Origin: Dysgonamonadaceae bacterium
Lineage (GTDB): Bacteria > Bacteroidota > Bacteroidia > Bacteroidales > Azobacteroidaceae
Direction of reading: 5' to 3'
DNA: 64,000 bases
Assembly (NCBI GenBank): GCA_031289145.1
Contig: JAITQA010000118.1
Span: forward strand, 1 to 64,000
A program made the position numbers and the translations under genes. A model generated the notes under the pieces. It was given only the letters and a program-made list of their open reading frames with translations, was not told the origin of the DNA and ran no database searches. Below are positions 25,801 to 32,982 of this stretch, in pieces. Within the stretch, counting starts at the first letter, position 1. Each line of letters opens with the position of its first letter.

Positions 25801-28800
25801 GCAGCCAAAGCCGGCGTATCGGTTTTCTTCCCCGAATGATAAAAAGCGAGAGGAGAAGATTGTTGACGGGCATCCGATAAGCGAATGTCGGAGGTCGGCG
25901 GAATACAGGCCTGAAGTGTGCGTAGCGCCATACTTTCGCCATAATACACGGTGAAAGCGCTCCCTTCCACACTGAAAACATTGTCTTTTTCTCCGCCTGC
26001 CCCTCCATACGACCAGAAAAGCGCCGTGTTTTCCGGAATATTTTCCGGAAAAACTTCCATAATAAAACCTTTTGTCTCGGTTAATTTATATACTGAAATC
26101 CGGATACTTCCTTTGCCCAACCAGGGGTGTTTTACCGAATAGCTGTTTTTTCCCTCGGATTGTGCAATGCTTGTAACGGAAGTTTCGTTCATCCAGCAGC
26201 TTTTTTCTCCCGATGATACACCCAATTTAAAATTGCCCAGGTCCGCAGGAAGAAAAAAATCCATTTTCGAACCGGATTCTTCTGTCTGTTTCAATTCGTC
26301 CGGGGTATCTATGGTATAGGTATTTATCCGTTCGTTTTCCTTTCTGCAAATATCTCGGATACATTCCGTATCCACCGTATATTGCGGAAAGAACGCATCC
26401 GATTGCATATAATGTAAGATGGAAGTATACAGTTGTTGCGCAACCGGGCGATTTTCCCAATCGCTTTTCAAATCGGCGCTGCATACCATTATTTTGCCGT
26501 TCAATACCTTGGTTTCGAACAACATTCCGATTTTCCGGTTGTGAAACCAAGTGTCGATGCTCTGTATCAAGGCTTGAAAACCTTTCGGAAAAGCTGATAA
26601 TTGCATTACCTGTGCATTTTGCACCAATTCCCACCATTGCAGGTTGCTGTGATAGTCGGTAGGAAAATCGCTGAAGACAGGATGTTGCGAGTCAACTAAA
26701 ATCCCGGTGGTATGCGGAGGCCGCATTTTGAACCATGAAGTATTCCAAAAAACAGGTAAAAAGTGTTGTACGATGTCCTTTCCGTATTCTACTTTTCCTG
26801 CCGTAAGCAGTAGCACATTTCCGCCGTTTTTCAACTGCTCCAGAGCGGTATTGTCCAAAGTATCCGTTTCATAAATGCCATTTAGTTCCGGTTTTTCACG
26901 TACCGGATAAACAAAGAAATCCCAATCGTTTACATAAGCAGTGTTTTCAATGGCAACTGTTAAATTCAGTTGAGTCGCCCGGTCGATTCCGGAAAGCGGA
27001 ATTGCTATTTGTCCGGCTTTGCAAGCATGTCCCAAAGGAATATCAATCGGTTTCATTTTATCCGAAGTAAGGACTTTTCCCGTATTATCTTTGAGTGTCC
27101 ATTTTATGACAGCCGAATGAAGCGGAACTTGTCCGAAATGGCTGATTTCCACATCTGCAATCAGGGATTCATTGTTACGGTAAACAAATTTGTCTGTGCG
27201 GATAAGCGGAACGGTTTCGGCACAAAAACGGCGGAATTGTTCGGCATTGGCATAGCCTTTTTCATCCCAAAAAACATCTAATATGCCGACTAAAGCTGTT
27301 CCCTGACCGGAGTAATCGTTGAGCGAGAGCGCCTGAAAACCTGCATATCCGGGTGTGCGTAAAGTCTTTTCTATTTCATGTTTGTAGCATAAGGCCTGCA
27401 ATTTTCCGGAAGCCATCATAAACTTTTGTCCGAGTTCGGCCATATCGTGGTCGGCCAAATCTTCCTGAAACAGTTCAAAATTACGCGCTTTATTAATGCC
27501 GGTATATTTCACTATTTCTTTAAAATTAGGGAAAGCGCACCATTGACCGGTTTCATGCGATACATAAGCTTGCCGGATGGTATCAATACGGGGACTGTAA
27601 TCCGAGCGGCTTTCCGGACGATTATTCCAGGCAAGCCCCCTTGCACCGGCCTTTACGTGGTATTGGTTACGTGGTTGCCAGGCCCAACTTTGACCTACCG
27701 AGGCGCCGGTATATACCCGGCGGGAATCCGTTTTCTCCCAATAATCAACAAAATGGCTCACCCATGGCACCCAGTTTCCTGCAGGTTCGTTGCCGCAGGC
27801 CAACATACAGAAAGAAGCATAATTGCCGTAGTATTCGACCATTTTTTGCGTTTCTAACAGCAGGTAGTCGTCTATCGGACGTCCCAAACCCAATCCTGAA
27901 CCATGATTCGGCCAACTCGGACCTTCCGGTTGCAAGTAAATACCCACTAAATCAGCGGCAATAAAAGCCGCTTCCGGCGGACAATAAGAATGGAAACGGA
28001 CATGGTTCAATCCGTAATTTTTGCATATCCTGAAAATCCGCTCCCAGGCGGCAGTATCCATCGGCGCATAACCGGTGAGCGGGAAACAACAATTTTCTAC
28101 CGTTCCCCGGAGGACAATGGGACGTCCGTTTATATGAAAATATTTTTCCCGGATGGTAAATTCCCGCATACCGAATTGTATTTCCTTCTCACAATTTTCC
28201 TTGTCTACAGAAAGTGCAAGCCGTAGATGATATAAGGCAGGATTAAATTCATCCCACAGTTGAACATCCGCTCCCATGTTCAAACTTGCTTCTATGGTAT
28301 TCATCCCTTCTTCCAGTGTAACCGGCAGGTTGATACCGGAGACATTGTGCGTTTTGCCGGTATTAAAACTTTTTGCGGACAGGTAAATATTCCCTTTCCG
28401 TTTCCCTTTCAGTAAGTTATTAATCTTTATTTTCACAAGGGCTTTTTTAGCCTGAATATCCGGAAACGCTTGTACTTCACCAATGTATACTTTTGGGCAG
28501 GCTTCCAAGTAGATTTTCCCGACAATGCCGTTCCAGTTACCCTGTGTTTGGTCGGTAATACTGTGCGAATCTTTTCCGACATTGATTTCCTTGGTTGTGT
28601 TGTCGATGGCTATTACAATGCGATTATCGCCGGATTGCAACCAATCGGTCAGGTCGTATTCGTGCGGGACGCAATGGCTCATGAAATTACCGGCTCTTTG
28701 TCCGTTCACCCAAATAACGGTTTCAACATGCGGGCGTTCCAAGTACAATACAATTCGTTTGTCTTTCCATGAAACAGGAATCTGTACGTTTTTCCCATAC

Positions 28801-29171
28801 CATGCCCAGCCAATATAATGTTTGTCGGGCGTCAGGAAAAACGGAATTTTCAGTTTTCCGGGTAAACGGTATTTCTCCAAACGCGGATTGTAGAAAAATG
28901 AACTGTCGTAAAGGCTTCCTTCCCATTGGGTTTCCAGGGTAATATCGTCACCTTTGCGATTTTCGGTCATGGAGCCGGGTAGTTGAATGTTGTCATCAAA
29001 TCTTTTCGTAAACCAGGATTGTGTTTGCCCGATTCCTTCCCGGTCGATGGCAAATTCCCATTTTCCACCCAAGTCAATCCTGTCTTGGGCAAAAGAAGGG
29101 ACGAGCGTATATAAAACGGCAGAAAAAAGTATGCTGAGTTTTAAATGAAAGTTTTTCATGTGCGTGTTCAT
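22839..29171 (-). CDS. Giant GH2 - GATase-like - DUF4450-like - GH28 - GH28 fusion enzyme
   Basis: A single open frame of 2110 codons with a signal peptide ('LVPSFAQ'). Residues 30-750 are a GH2 enzyme: 'WVNGQRAG' in the sugar-binding domain, acid/base Glu in 'ACGNEPAG' near 460 and nucleophile Glu in 'SHETGQWCAFP' near 540. Residues 755-950 look like the glutamine-amidotransferase-like domain found in some PUL GH2 proteins. Residues 970-1190 resemble DUF4450 ('FWSYGGAGGE'). Two GH28 beta-helices follow: 1194-1650 ('VKDFGAKGDGKT', 'NRDGLDID', 'WDDAIVLKASYG', 'GTESSGG') and 1680-2110 ('STDGIDVD', 'NDDNICLKAG', 'GSETSG', 'LRIKSAMTRGG'). It begins directly after the mutarotase stop (TAA then ATG). 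There is no T9SS tail, so it is probably periplasmic. GH28 suggests galacturonate-releasing hydrolysis of RG-I fragments; GH2 suggests beta-galactoside or similar. Confidence 0.88.
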   Translation of the reverse strand: MNTHMKNFHLKLSILFSAVLYTLVPSFAQDRIDLGGKWEFAIDREGIGQTQSWFTKRFDDNIQLPGSMTENRKGDDITLETQWEGSLYDSSFFYNPRLEKYRLPGKLKIPFFLTPDKHYIGWAWYGKNVQIPVSWKDKRIVLYLERPHVETVIWVNGQRAGNFMSHCVPHEYDLTDWLQSGDNRIVIAIDNTTKEINVGKDSHSITDQTQGNWNGIVGKIYLEACPKVYIGEVQAFPDIQAKKALVKIKINNLLKGKRKGNIYLSAKSFNTGKTHNVSGINLPVTLEEGMNTIEASLNMGADVQLWDEFNPALYHLRLALSVDKENCEKEIQFGMREFTIREKYFHINGRPIVLRGTVENCCFPLTGYAPMDTAAWERIFRICKNYGLNHVRFHSYCPPEAAFIAADLVGIYLQPEGPSWPNHGSGLGLGRPIDDYLLLETQKMVEYYGNYASFCMLACGNEPAGNWVPWVSHFVDYWEKTDSRRVYTGASVGQSWAWQPRNQYHVKAGARGLAWNNRPESRSDYSPRIDTIRQAYVSHETGQWCAFPNFKEIVKYTGINKARNFELFQEDLADHDMAELGQKFMMASGKLQALCYKHEIEKTLRTPGYAGFQALSLNDYSGQGTALVGILDVFWDEKGYANAEQFRRFCAETVPLIRTDKFVYRNNESLIADVEISHFGQVPLHSAVIKWTLKDNTGKVLTSDKMKPIDIPLGHACKAGQIAIPLSGIDRATQLNLTVAIENTAYVNDWDFFVYPVREKPELNGIYETDTLDNTALEQLKNGGNVLLLTAGKVEYGKDIVQHFLPVFWNTSWFKMRPPHTTGILVDSQHPVFSDFPTDYHSNLQWWELVQNAQVMQLSAFPKGFQALIQSIDTWFHNRKIGMLFETKVLNGKIMVCSADLKSDWENRPVAQQLYTSILHYMQSDAFFPQYTVDTECIRDICRKENERINTYTIDTPDELKQTEESGSKMDFFLPADLGNFKLGVSSGEKSCWMNETSVTSIAQSEGKNSYSVKHPWLGKGSIRISVYKLTETKGFIMEVFPENIPENTALFWSYGGAGGEKDNVFSVEGSAFTVYYGESMALRTLQACIPPTSDIRLSDARQQSSPLAFYHSGKKTDTPALAAKLPIQAGTKYYFCLYEQNAQADYNYFMLEELFKNTAQGKHFDPFSFLEKKKSASGKPVQAAVSQKKHEGTVNVKDFGAKGDGKTIDSYAVNRAIEALASSGGGTLYFPAGNYFSYSIRLKSHIRLFLDAGAVITAAFPAVTEGYDEAEPNEHNRFQDFGHSHWKNSLLWAIGAEDITICGTGTIIGTGLSREESRLKGVANKAISLKECKNVILKDIRMLHCGHFALLATGVDNLSIDNLLIDTNRDGLDIDCCRNVRISNCTVNSPWDDAIVLKASYGLGYFKDTENVTITNCFVSGYDYGSVFADAYQTDEPQAPDHGFNCGRIKFGTESSGGFKNIAITNCVFEHCRGLALETVDGGSLEDITISNITMRDIVNAPLFLRLGARMRSPESTPVGKMRRILIDNINVFNADSRYASIISGIPGHPVEDVTLSNIRILYKGGYGREYATIIPPENEKVYPEPWMFGTIPAAVFFVRHANNIHFHHIYTTFAKEDFRPAFVLDDTQNISIKDTEIPLPDGVKMVEFRNQSYHEQAGNSLPDWVKTVGSQSFPASKNRVKVNAFGASGDGKSINTRQIQAAIDDCAGKGGGKVEFEPGTYLTGAIYLKSNVELYIAKGVCLKAIDRVEDFPDRFTRVAGIEMSWPSAIINVINQENVAVTGEGEVDGDGKYLWDTYWQMRKDYDKKGLRWIVDYDCKRVRSLLVSESKNVNISGLTFLRSGFWTIQLLYSSYCTVSGVNIRNNTDGHGPSTDGIDVDSSHHILIDACDIDCNDDNICLKAGRDADGLRVNRPTEYVFIRNCIARKGAGLMTCGSETSGDIRYICCTESRALGTSAALRIKSAMTRGGTVEHIYMSKVQADSVKYILNCDMNWNPSYSYSTLPTEYEGKNIPAHWKVMLQEVSPEQGLPHFRNIYLSDIEAKNTGVFVNCVGTEKSIIQDVEMKNLAIHAEKAGIVCYTDNFRIRDSRLQMTDGSTIETHHNGNLLLE

Positions 29172-29486
29172 TTATGCCAAGTAAAAAACCTCTTCCAAAG
29201 GAATGGATACAGGTGAATTATCGGGATTTACCTCCATAATATCGCGCATGTAGTCCCACCATTTTTGTTGAATTTCCTCATTTCCGAGTTCTTGAGACGA
29301 AACATCTCCGCTTATTTTTTGCACGCCGAACAGGGTATTGGTTTCTTCGTCCAGAAAGATGGAATAGTCGTAGATGCCCGAATTTTTAATTAATGCGGCA
29401 ATTTCCGGCCATATTTCATTGTGCCGCTTGATATACGTTTGTTTGAAACCTTGTTTCAATTTCATTTTGAATGCTAATCTTTGCAT
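29172..29486 (-). CDS. rhaM: L-rhamnose mutarotase
   Basis: A protein of about 104 residues with the RhaM signature: 'KRHNEIWPEIAALI' with the catalytic-region His, 'YSIFLDEETNTLFGV' and 'KWWDYMRDIM'. It interconverts alpha- and beta-L-rhamnose so that isomerase and kinase can use it. I take the ATG at 29486; the ORF-track start two codons upstream is a TTG. It lies in the RG-I operon 12 bases after the propeller gene, and its TAA stop is immediately followed by the ATG of the GH2-GH28 fusion. Rhamnulokinase is encoded at 57.6 kb; rhamnose isomerase and aldolase are not in the window. Confidence 0.93.
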   Translation of the reverse strand: MQRLAFKMKLKQGFKQTYIKRHNEIWPEIAALIKNSGIYDYSIFLDEETNTLFGVQKISGDVSSQELGNEEIQQKWWDYMRDIMEVNPDNSPVSIPLEEVFYLA

Positions 29487-29498
29487 AATCAATATTTT

Positions 29499-30842
29499 TT
29501 AATAATTAATAGATTCAATGTTTATTGTCATTAAGTTCAACGCTTTTCCATCGCTCAGCAGTCCCGATTGAATGAGTACACGTTTACTGTCGGGACTGAA
29601 TATGGGATGTGTATGGTCGGGGCGCATCCGATGGTCTGTGCTCAACAGGATTTGTTCTCCCGTTTGCCGGTTGATGAGGTATATGCTACCCTTAAAAGTA
29701 TCTCCTGTAGCCCAGCGTCCATCGGGCGAGCCATTGCAATGCCAGAAGCCTCCTTGTTGATTTTCGCTGATATGTTCATCTACTTGTCCAAGCAATTTCA
29801 TTTGGCCGGTTCGCAGGTTTACGACTGCGATACCGCTTGGTTTTTCACGGAGATAAGGCAAGTGCCCCATGATATTGAACATCAATTCATCGGCTCCGGC
29901 CACGGTTTCGTGTGTAACCCATTCGTCCGGCGTTTCCCGGTAAACAGGCCGGTGATTGCTTCCGTCGGCATTAACCGCCCAAATGCGTTGTGGGGCATCT
30001 CCGGTTGTTTCATGGCAATATATGATTTCTCCCGGCGTCCACGGATTGGCTTGCAGATGTCCCATGCGTAAATCCACATCTATTACCTTGGCTATTTTTC
30101 CGGTACGAATGTCAATGGTGCGGATACCGCTTTTTCCTTTTCCTGCCGTTTCGAAACGAAGTCGCGCCGCTTCCCGGGCTTCCGTCGGGTCGGTATTGCG
30201 ACTATCCACAGAAGAACGATCGTTTGTCGCAGGTTGTTGAGGGGCTTGTCGTTTATCCGTTTCCGGAGGTGTAAGAGAAATACTCAGATAGAGTTGTGTT
30301 TCATCGGCATCCAAAGCCAAATTATTTCCTCGCATATCCTCCGGCAAGGTACAAACGACTCTTTCATAATCCGCTGCTTGTCCGACGCTATCCGAAAGAG
30401 CATCCTGAAGCAATTGCCCGATATGGAGTTCCACGATTTGTCGCGGAACAGGTTTGTTTTTATCTGTATCGGAAGAAGGGCTGTTCCGGATAAAAAAGAG
30501 TTTCATTTCCTTTCTGGACAGATTCAAACTTCCGGCATTGACAGTCTCATCATCGGTAAGTTGGACGATAACGCCGGTGAGTTCGTTTACCACAAATAAT
30601 TGAGACCCGTTTCCGCCTCTTTGCGAATGAAAAATAATCCATTTACCGTCGGAAGTCCATGTGTCGTGTGTCTGATAGGGTTTTGCATCGCTGAATGAGG
30701 ATGCAGTGAGTACGGTGAGCAATCGTCCCGTTATCCGGTCGATGATGGTGTGTTTTTCAGATGGATACACCTTACCCACATTCGAAGCGAGGCCTGAAAG
30801 TGAAGTCAGGCCGAACAGCAATAGTACAATTAAATTTCTCAT
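29499..30842 (-). CDS. PL22-like beta-propeller lyase (oligogalacturonate lyase-like)
   Basis: A 447-residue secreted protein (signal 'MRNLIVLLLFGLTSLSGLAS') with TolB/PD40-type propeller repeats. Its pattern follows bacterial oligogalacturonate lyases of family PL22: 'WTSDGKWIIFHSQR', 'IYCHETTG' followed by 'IWAVNADGSNHRPVY', 'WVTHETV', 'FWHCNGSPDGRWATGD' and 'HTHPIFSPDSKRVL'. The histidines at CHE, THE, WHC and HTH line up with the catalytic and metal-binding histidines of PL22. PL22 enzymes cut unsaturated uronate oligomers by beta-elimination. In this operon the target may be RG-I oligomers rather than homogalacturonan; that is inference. A charged low-complexity insertion sits near residue 200. 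Confidence 0.75.
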   Translation of the reverse strand: MRNLIVLLLFGLTSLSGLASNVGKVYPSEKHTIIDRITGRLLTVLTASSFSDAKPYQTHDTWTSDGKWIIFHSQRGGNGSQLFVVNELTGVIVQLTDDETVNAGSLNLSRKEMKLFFIRNSPSSDTDKNKPVPRQIVELHIGQLLQDALSDSVGQAADYERVVCTLPEDMRGNNLALDADETQLYLSISLTPPETDKRQAPQQPATNDRSSVDSRNTDPTEAREAARLRFETAGKGKSGIRTIDIRTGKIAKVIDVDLRMGHLQANPWTPGEIIYCHETTGDAPQRIWAVNADGSNHRPVYRETPDEWVTHETVAGADELMFNIMGHLPYLREKPSGIAVVNLRTGQMKLLGQVDEHISENQQGGFWHCNGSPDGRWATGDTFKGSIYLINRQTGEQILLSTDHRMRPDHTHPIFSPDSKRVLIQSGLLSDGKALNLMTINIESINY

Positions 30843-30900
30843 ATCATTTTTTATGGTTCGTCAAAAATAGACGCTTATTGCCCTGGCTATGGCGTATGTA

Positions 30901-32982
30901 TTATTTAGCATCCAACCAAACCGAAACACCTGCCGTAGGAATCTCTTTTCCACCTATCAGATATTCCGTATTTTCGGGTAAAGGCAGGGTATAAGTCTTA
31001 TCGGCATAGTTTACGGCTATCCCGAATCCGTTGCGGTATTCGATATGCAATCCGGGAGATAAGTTTAACAGCGGGATTTGCAATTGCGAATAGATTTTTT
31101 TCAAGATGTCTTTCTCCAAGTCTCCGTTTCGGGAATCAACGCCGACATAACCGACAGTTCCTTTTCCGAGTTTATGAAATGTGACGGCAGGTCGTCCTTC
31201 GTAGAAATCGCCCGTGTAAGTTGCGCCTGTTTCCGTAGCTGCTTCGGGAATCAGTATTTCTCCCCAACTTGTCCAAGGGTACTTTCGGCCTTCAAACAAG
31301 ACGGAATCCGGCGTTTCCGGCAACAGCAAATCATAAAAATCTATTTTCGCCCCGATTAAAGCCTGAATCGGTTCAGCAAAAGCGGCTTCAAAAAGTTGTC
31401 CGTTCCGATTTTTATGTCCCGTGCGGCAGGTCAGTATCAGATTTCCGCCATTTTCTGCATATTCTTTCCACCGTTGCACCAAGGATTTATCAATCAATTC
31501 GTAAGCCGGTGCAATGATTATCGGGTATTTCGAAAAATCCGCTCTTTCATCAATAAAATCAACAGGCACGCCAAAACTTTTCAAAGCATTGTAATACTTA
31601 TCAATATGGTTTTCCGTATTCCATTCGGTTGTTTGTTTGTTCCTTTCTGTTTCCCATGTATTTTCATGATTGTAGAGGATAGCGGTACGGCGTTTTTCGT
31701 AAGCATCGGGATTTTTGGCATTTTTCCGGTAGTGTTTCCGGAGGGTATTTATTTCCTGCATGAAGTGGGCGTATTCCAATCCACCGGGAGTAGGCGTAAT
31801 GCCATCCGAACCGACAATGCCGTAGTGATACAGTTCCGTACCGAAAATCGGCTGGCGGTAGCGGTAAGTACAAACAAAGCGGCTCTCACCGGCAAAAACA
31901 TGCCATAGCCACAAGCGTACTGCGCCAGGTAGCGGTTGCGGGTTGATTTGACCCCAATTGACCTGTCCGGGTTGCAATTCCATTACACCATAAATACCGT
32001 CGATTGTCCGGAAAAAATCGTTTGCTTTGGCAATCCGTTCCACCGGTCCTAAACGATAGCCTTTCCGTCCGATACCGTAATTTGCACCGAAGACCATGTA
32101 GCGGGTATAGGAATGAATGTCCAATTCACTGCTTTTCCGCAAATGCCCGTCGTTGTATTCAGGGATGTAATTGGTCGTTATCCATTGTTTTCCGTCTGTA
32201 TTCCGACGAATGGTTTTTGCCTGTTCGTCTAAGAAAAAGGATATTTCTTCGGTTGTAAAACGATTGTAATCAAGTATCTGATGCGAATTCATAAACATTT
32301 GGGAGGTACGCGGAATATTGATTTGTTCGAAATCGCTGTATGTTTGGCTCCAAAAGGCGGTTCCCCATGCTTTATTTAGGGAGTCGATGGTTTGATACTT
32401 TGTTTTCAACCAGTTACGGAAGCGTTGTTGCGCATCTTTTCCATAATCGAGGTTGGGACGCGGTTCGTTATCCAACTGCCAGGCGATGATTCGTTTGTCT
32501 TTTCCATATTGTTGCGCTAATTTTTCAATCATTTTCAGCGCATATTGCCTGTAAAAATTATTGGATGCCGAAGGATGTTGACGGGCGCCATGGTCTGTTT
32601 TTGTACCGTTTTCATGTTCGATTAAAACTTCCGGGTATTGTCGGACGAGCCATACAGGCGGCGTAGCGGTTGAGGTACACAGAATCACTTTCAAACCGTT
32701 TCGAGAGGCGATATCAACGGCACGGTCGAGCCACGCAAAATCGTAGACCCCTTCGGAAGGTTCGAGTTGCGCCCATGCAAATTCTGCAAAATGAACAAAT
32801 TCAAATCCTAAACGTTTCATTTGTTGCATATCTCTTTCCCATTGCGATTCCTCCCAATGTTCGGGATAATAGTAGACGCCCATGGTAACCAAATCCGCTT
32901 CATTGAAAAAGCGAGCGGCAGGTTGGGAACAAAGATTAATTATACCGGATAATACGAATGTTATTACACAAATTGTTCTCAT
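30901..32982 (-). CDS. GH42 beta-galactosidase
   Basis: A 693-residue GH42 enzyme with a signal peptide. The N-terminal TIM barrel carries 'MGVYYYPEHWEESQWERDM', 'HFAEFAWAQLEPSEG' and the acid/base Glu173 in 'WQLDNEPRP'. The nucleophile is the Glu in 'GVMELQPGQVNWG', followed by the GH42 'PGAVRLWLWHVFAG' stretch and a trimerisation-like GATase domain ('YPIIIAPAYELID'). The family releases beta-linked galactose, here presumably from RG-I galactan side chains. Its ATG overlaps the GH106 stop by 4 bases, so the two are translationally coupled. Confidence 0.95.
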   Translation of the reverse strand: MRTICVITFVLSGIINLCSQPAARFFNEADLVTMGVYYYPEHWEESQWERDMQQMKRLGFEFVHFAEFAWAQLEPSEGVYDFAWLDRAVDIASRNGLKVILCTSTATPPVWLVRQYPEVLIEHENGTKTDHGARQHPSASNNFYRQYALKMIEKLAQQYGKDKRIIAWQLDNEPRPNLDYGKDAQQRFRNWLKTKYQTIDSLNKAWGTAFWSQTYSDFEQINIPRTSQMFMNSHQILDYNRFTTEEISFFLDEQAKTIRRNTDGKQWITTNYIPEYNDGHLRKSSELDIHSYTRYMVFGANYGIGRKGYRLGPVERIAKANDFFRTIDGIYGVMELQPGQVNWGQINPQPLPGAVRLWLWHVFAGESRFVCTYRYRQPIFGTELYHYGIVGSDGITPTPGGLEYAHFMQEINTLRKHYRKNAKNPDAYEKRRTAILYNHENTWETERNKQTTEWNTENHIDKYYNALKSFGVPVDFIDERADFSKYPIIIAPAYELIDKSLVQRWKEYAENGGNLILTCRTGHKNRNGQLFEAAFAEPIQALIGAKIDFYDLLLPETPDSVLFEGRKYPWTSWGEILIPEAATETGATYTGDFYEGRPAVTFHKLGKGTVGYVGVDSRNGDLEKDILKKIYSQLQIPLLNLSPGLHIEYRNGFGIAVNYADKTYTLPLPENTEYLIGGKEIPTAGVSVWLDAK

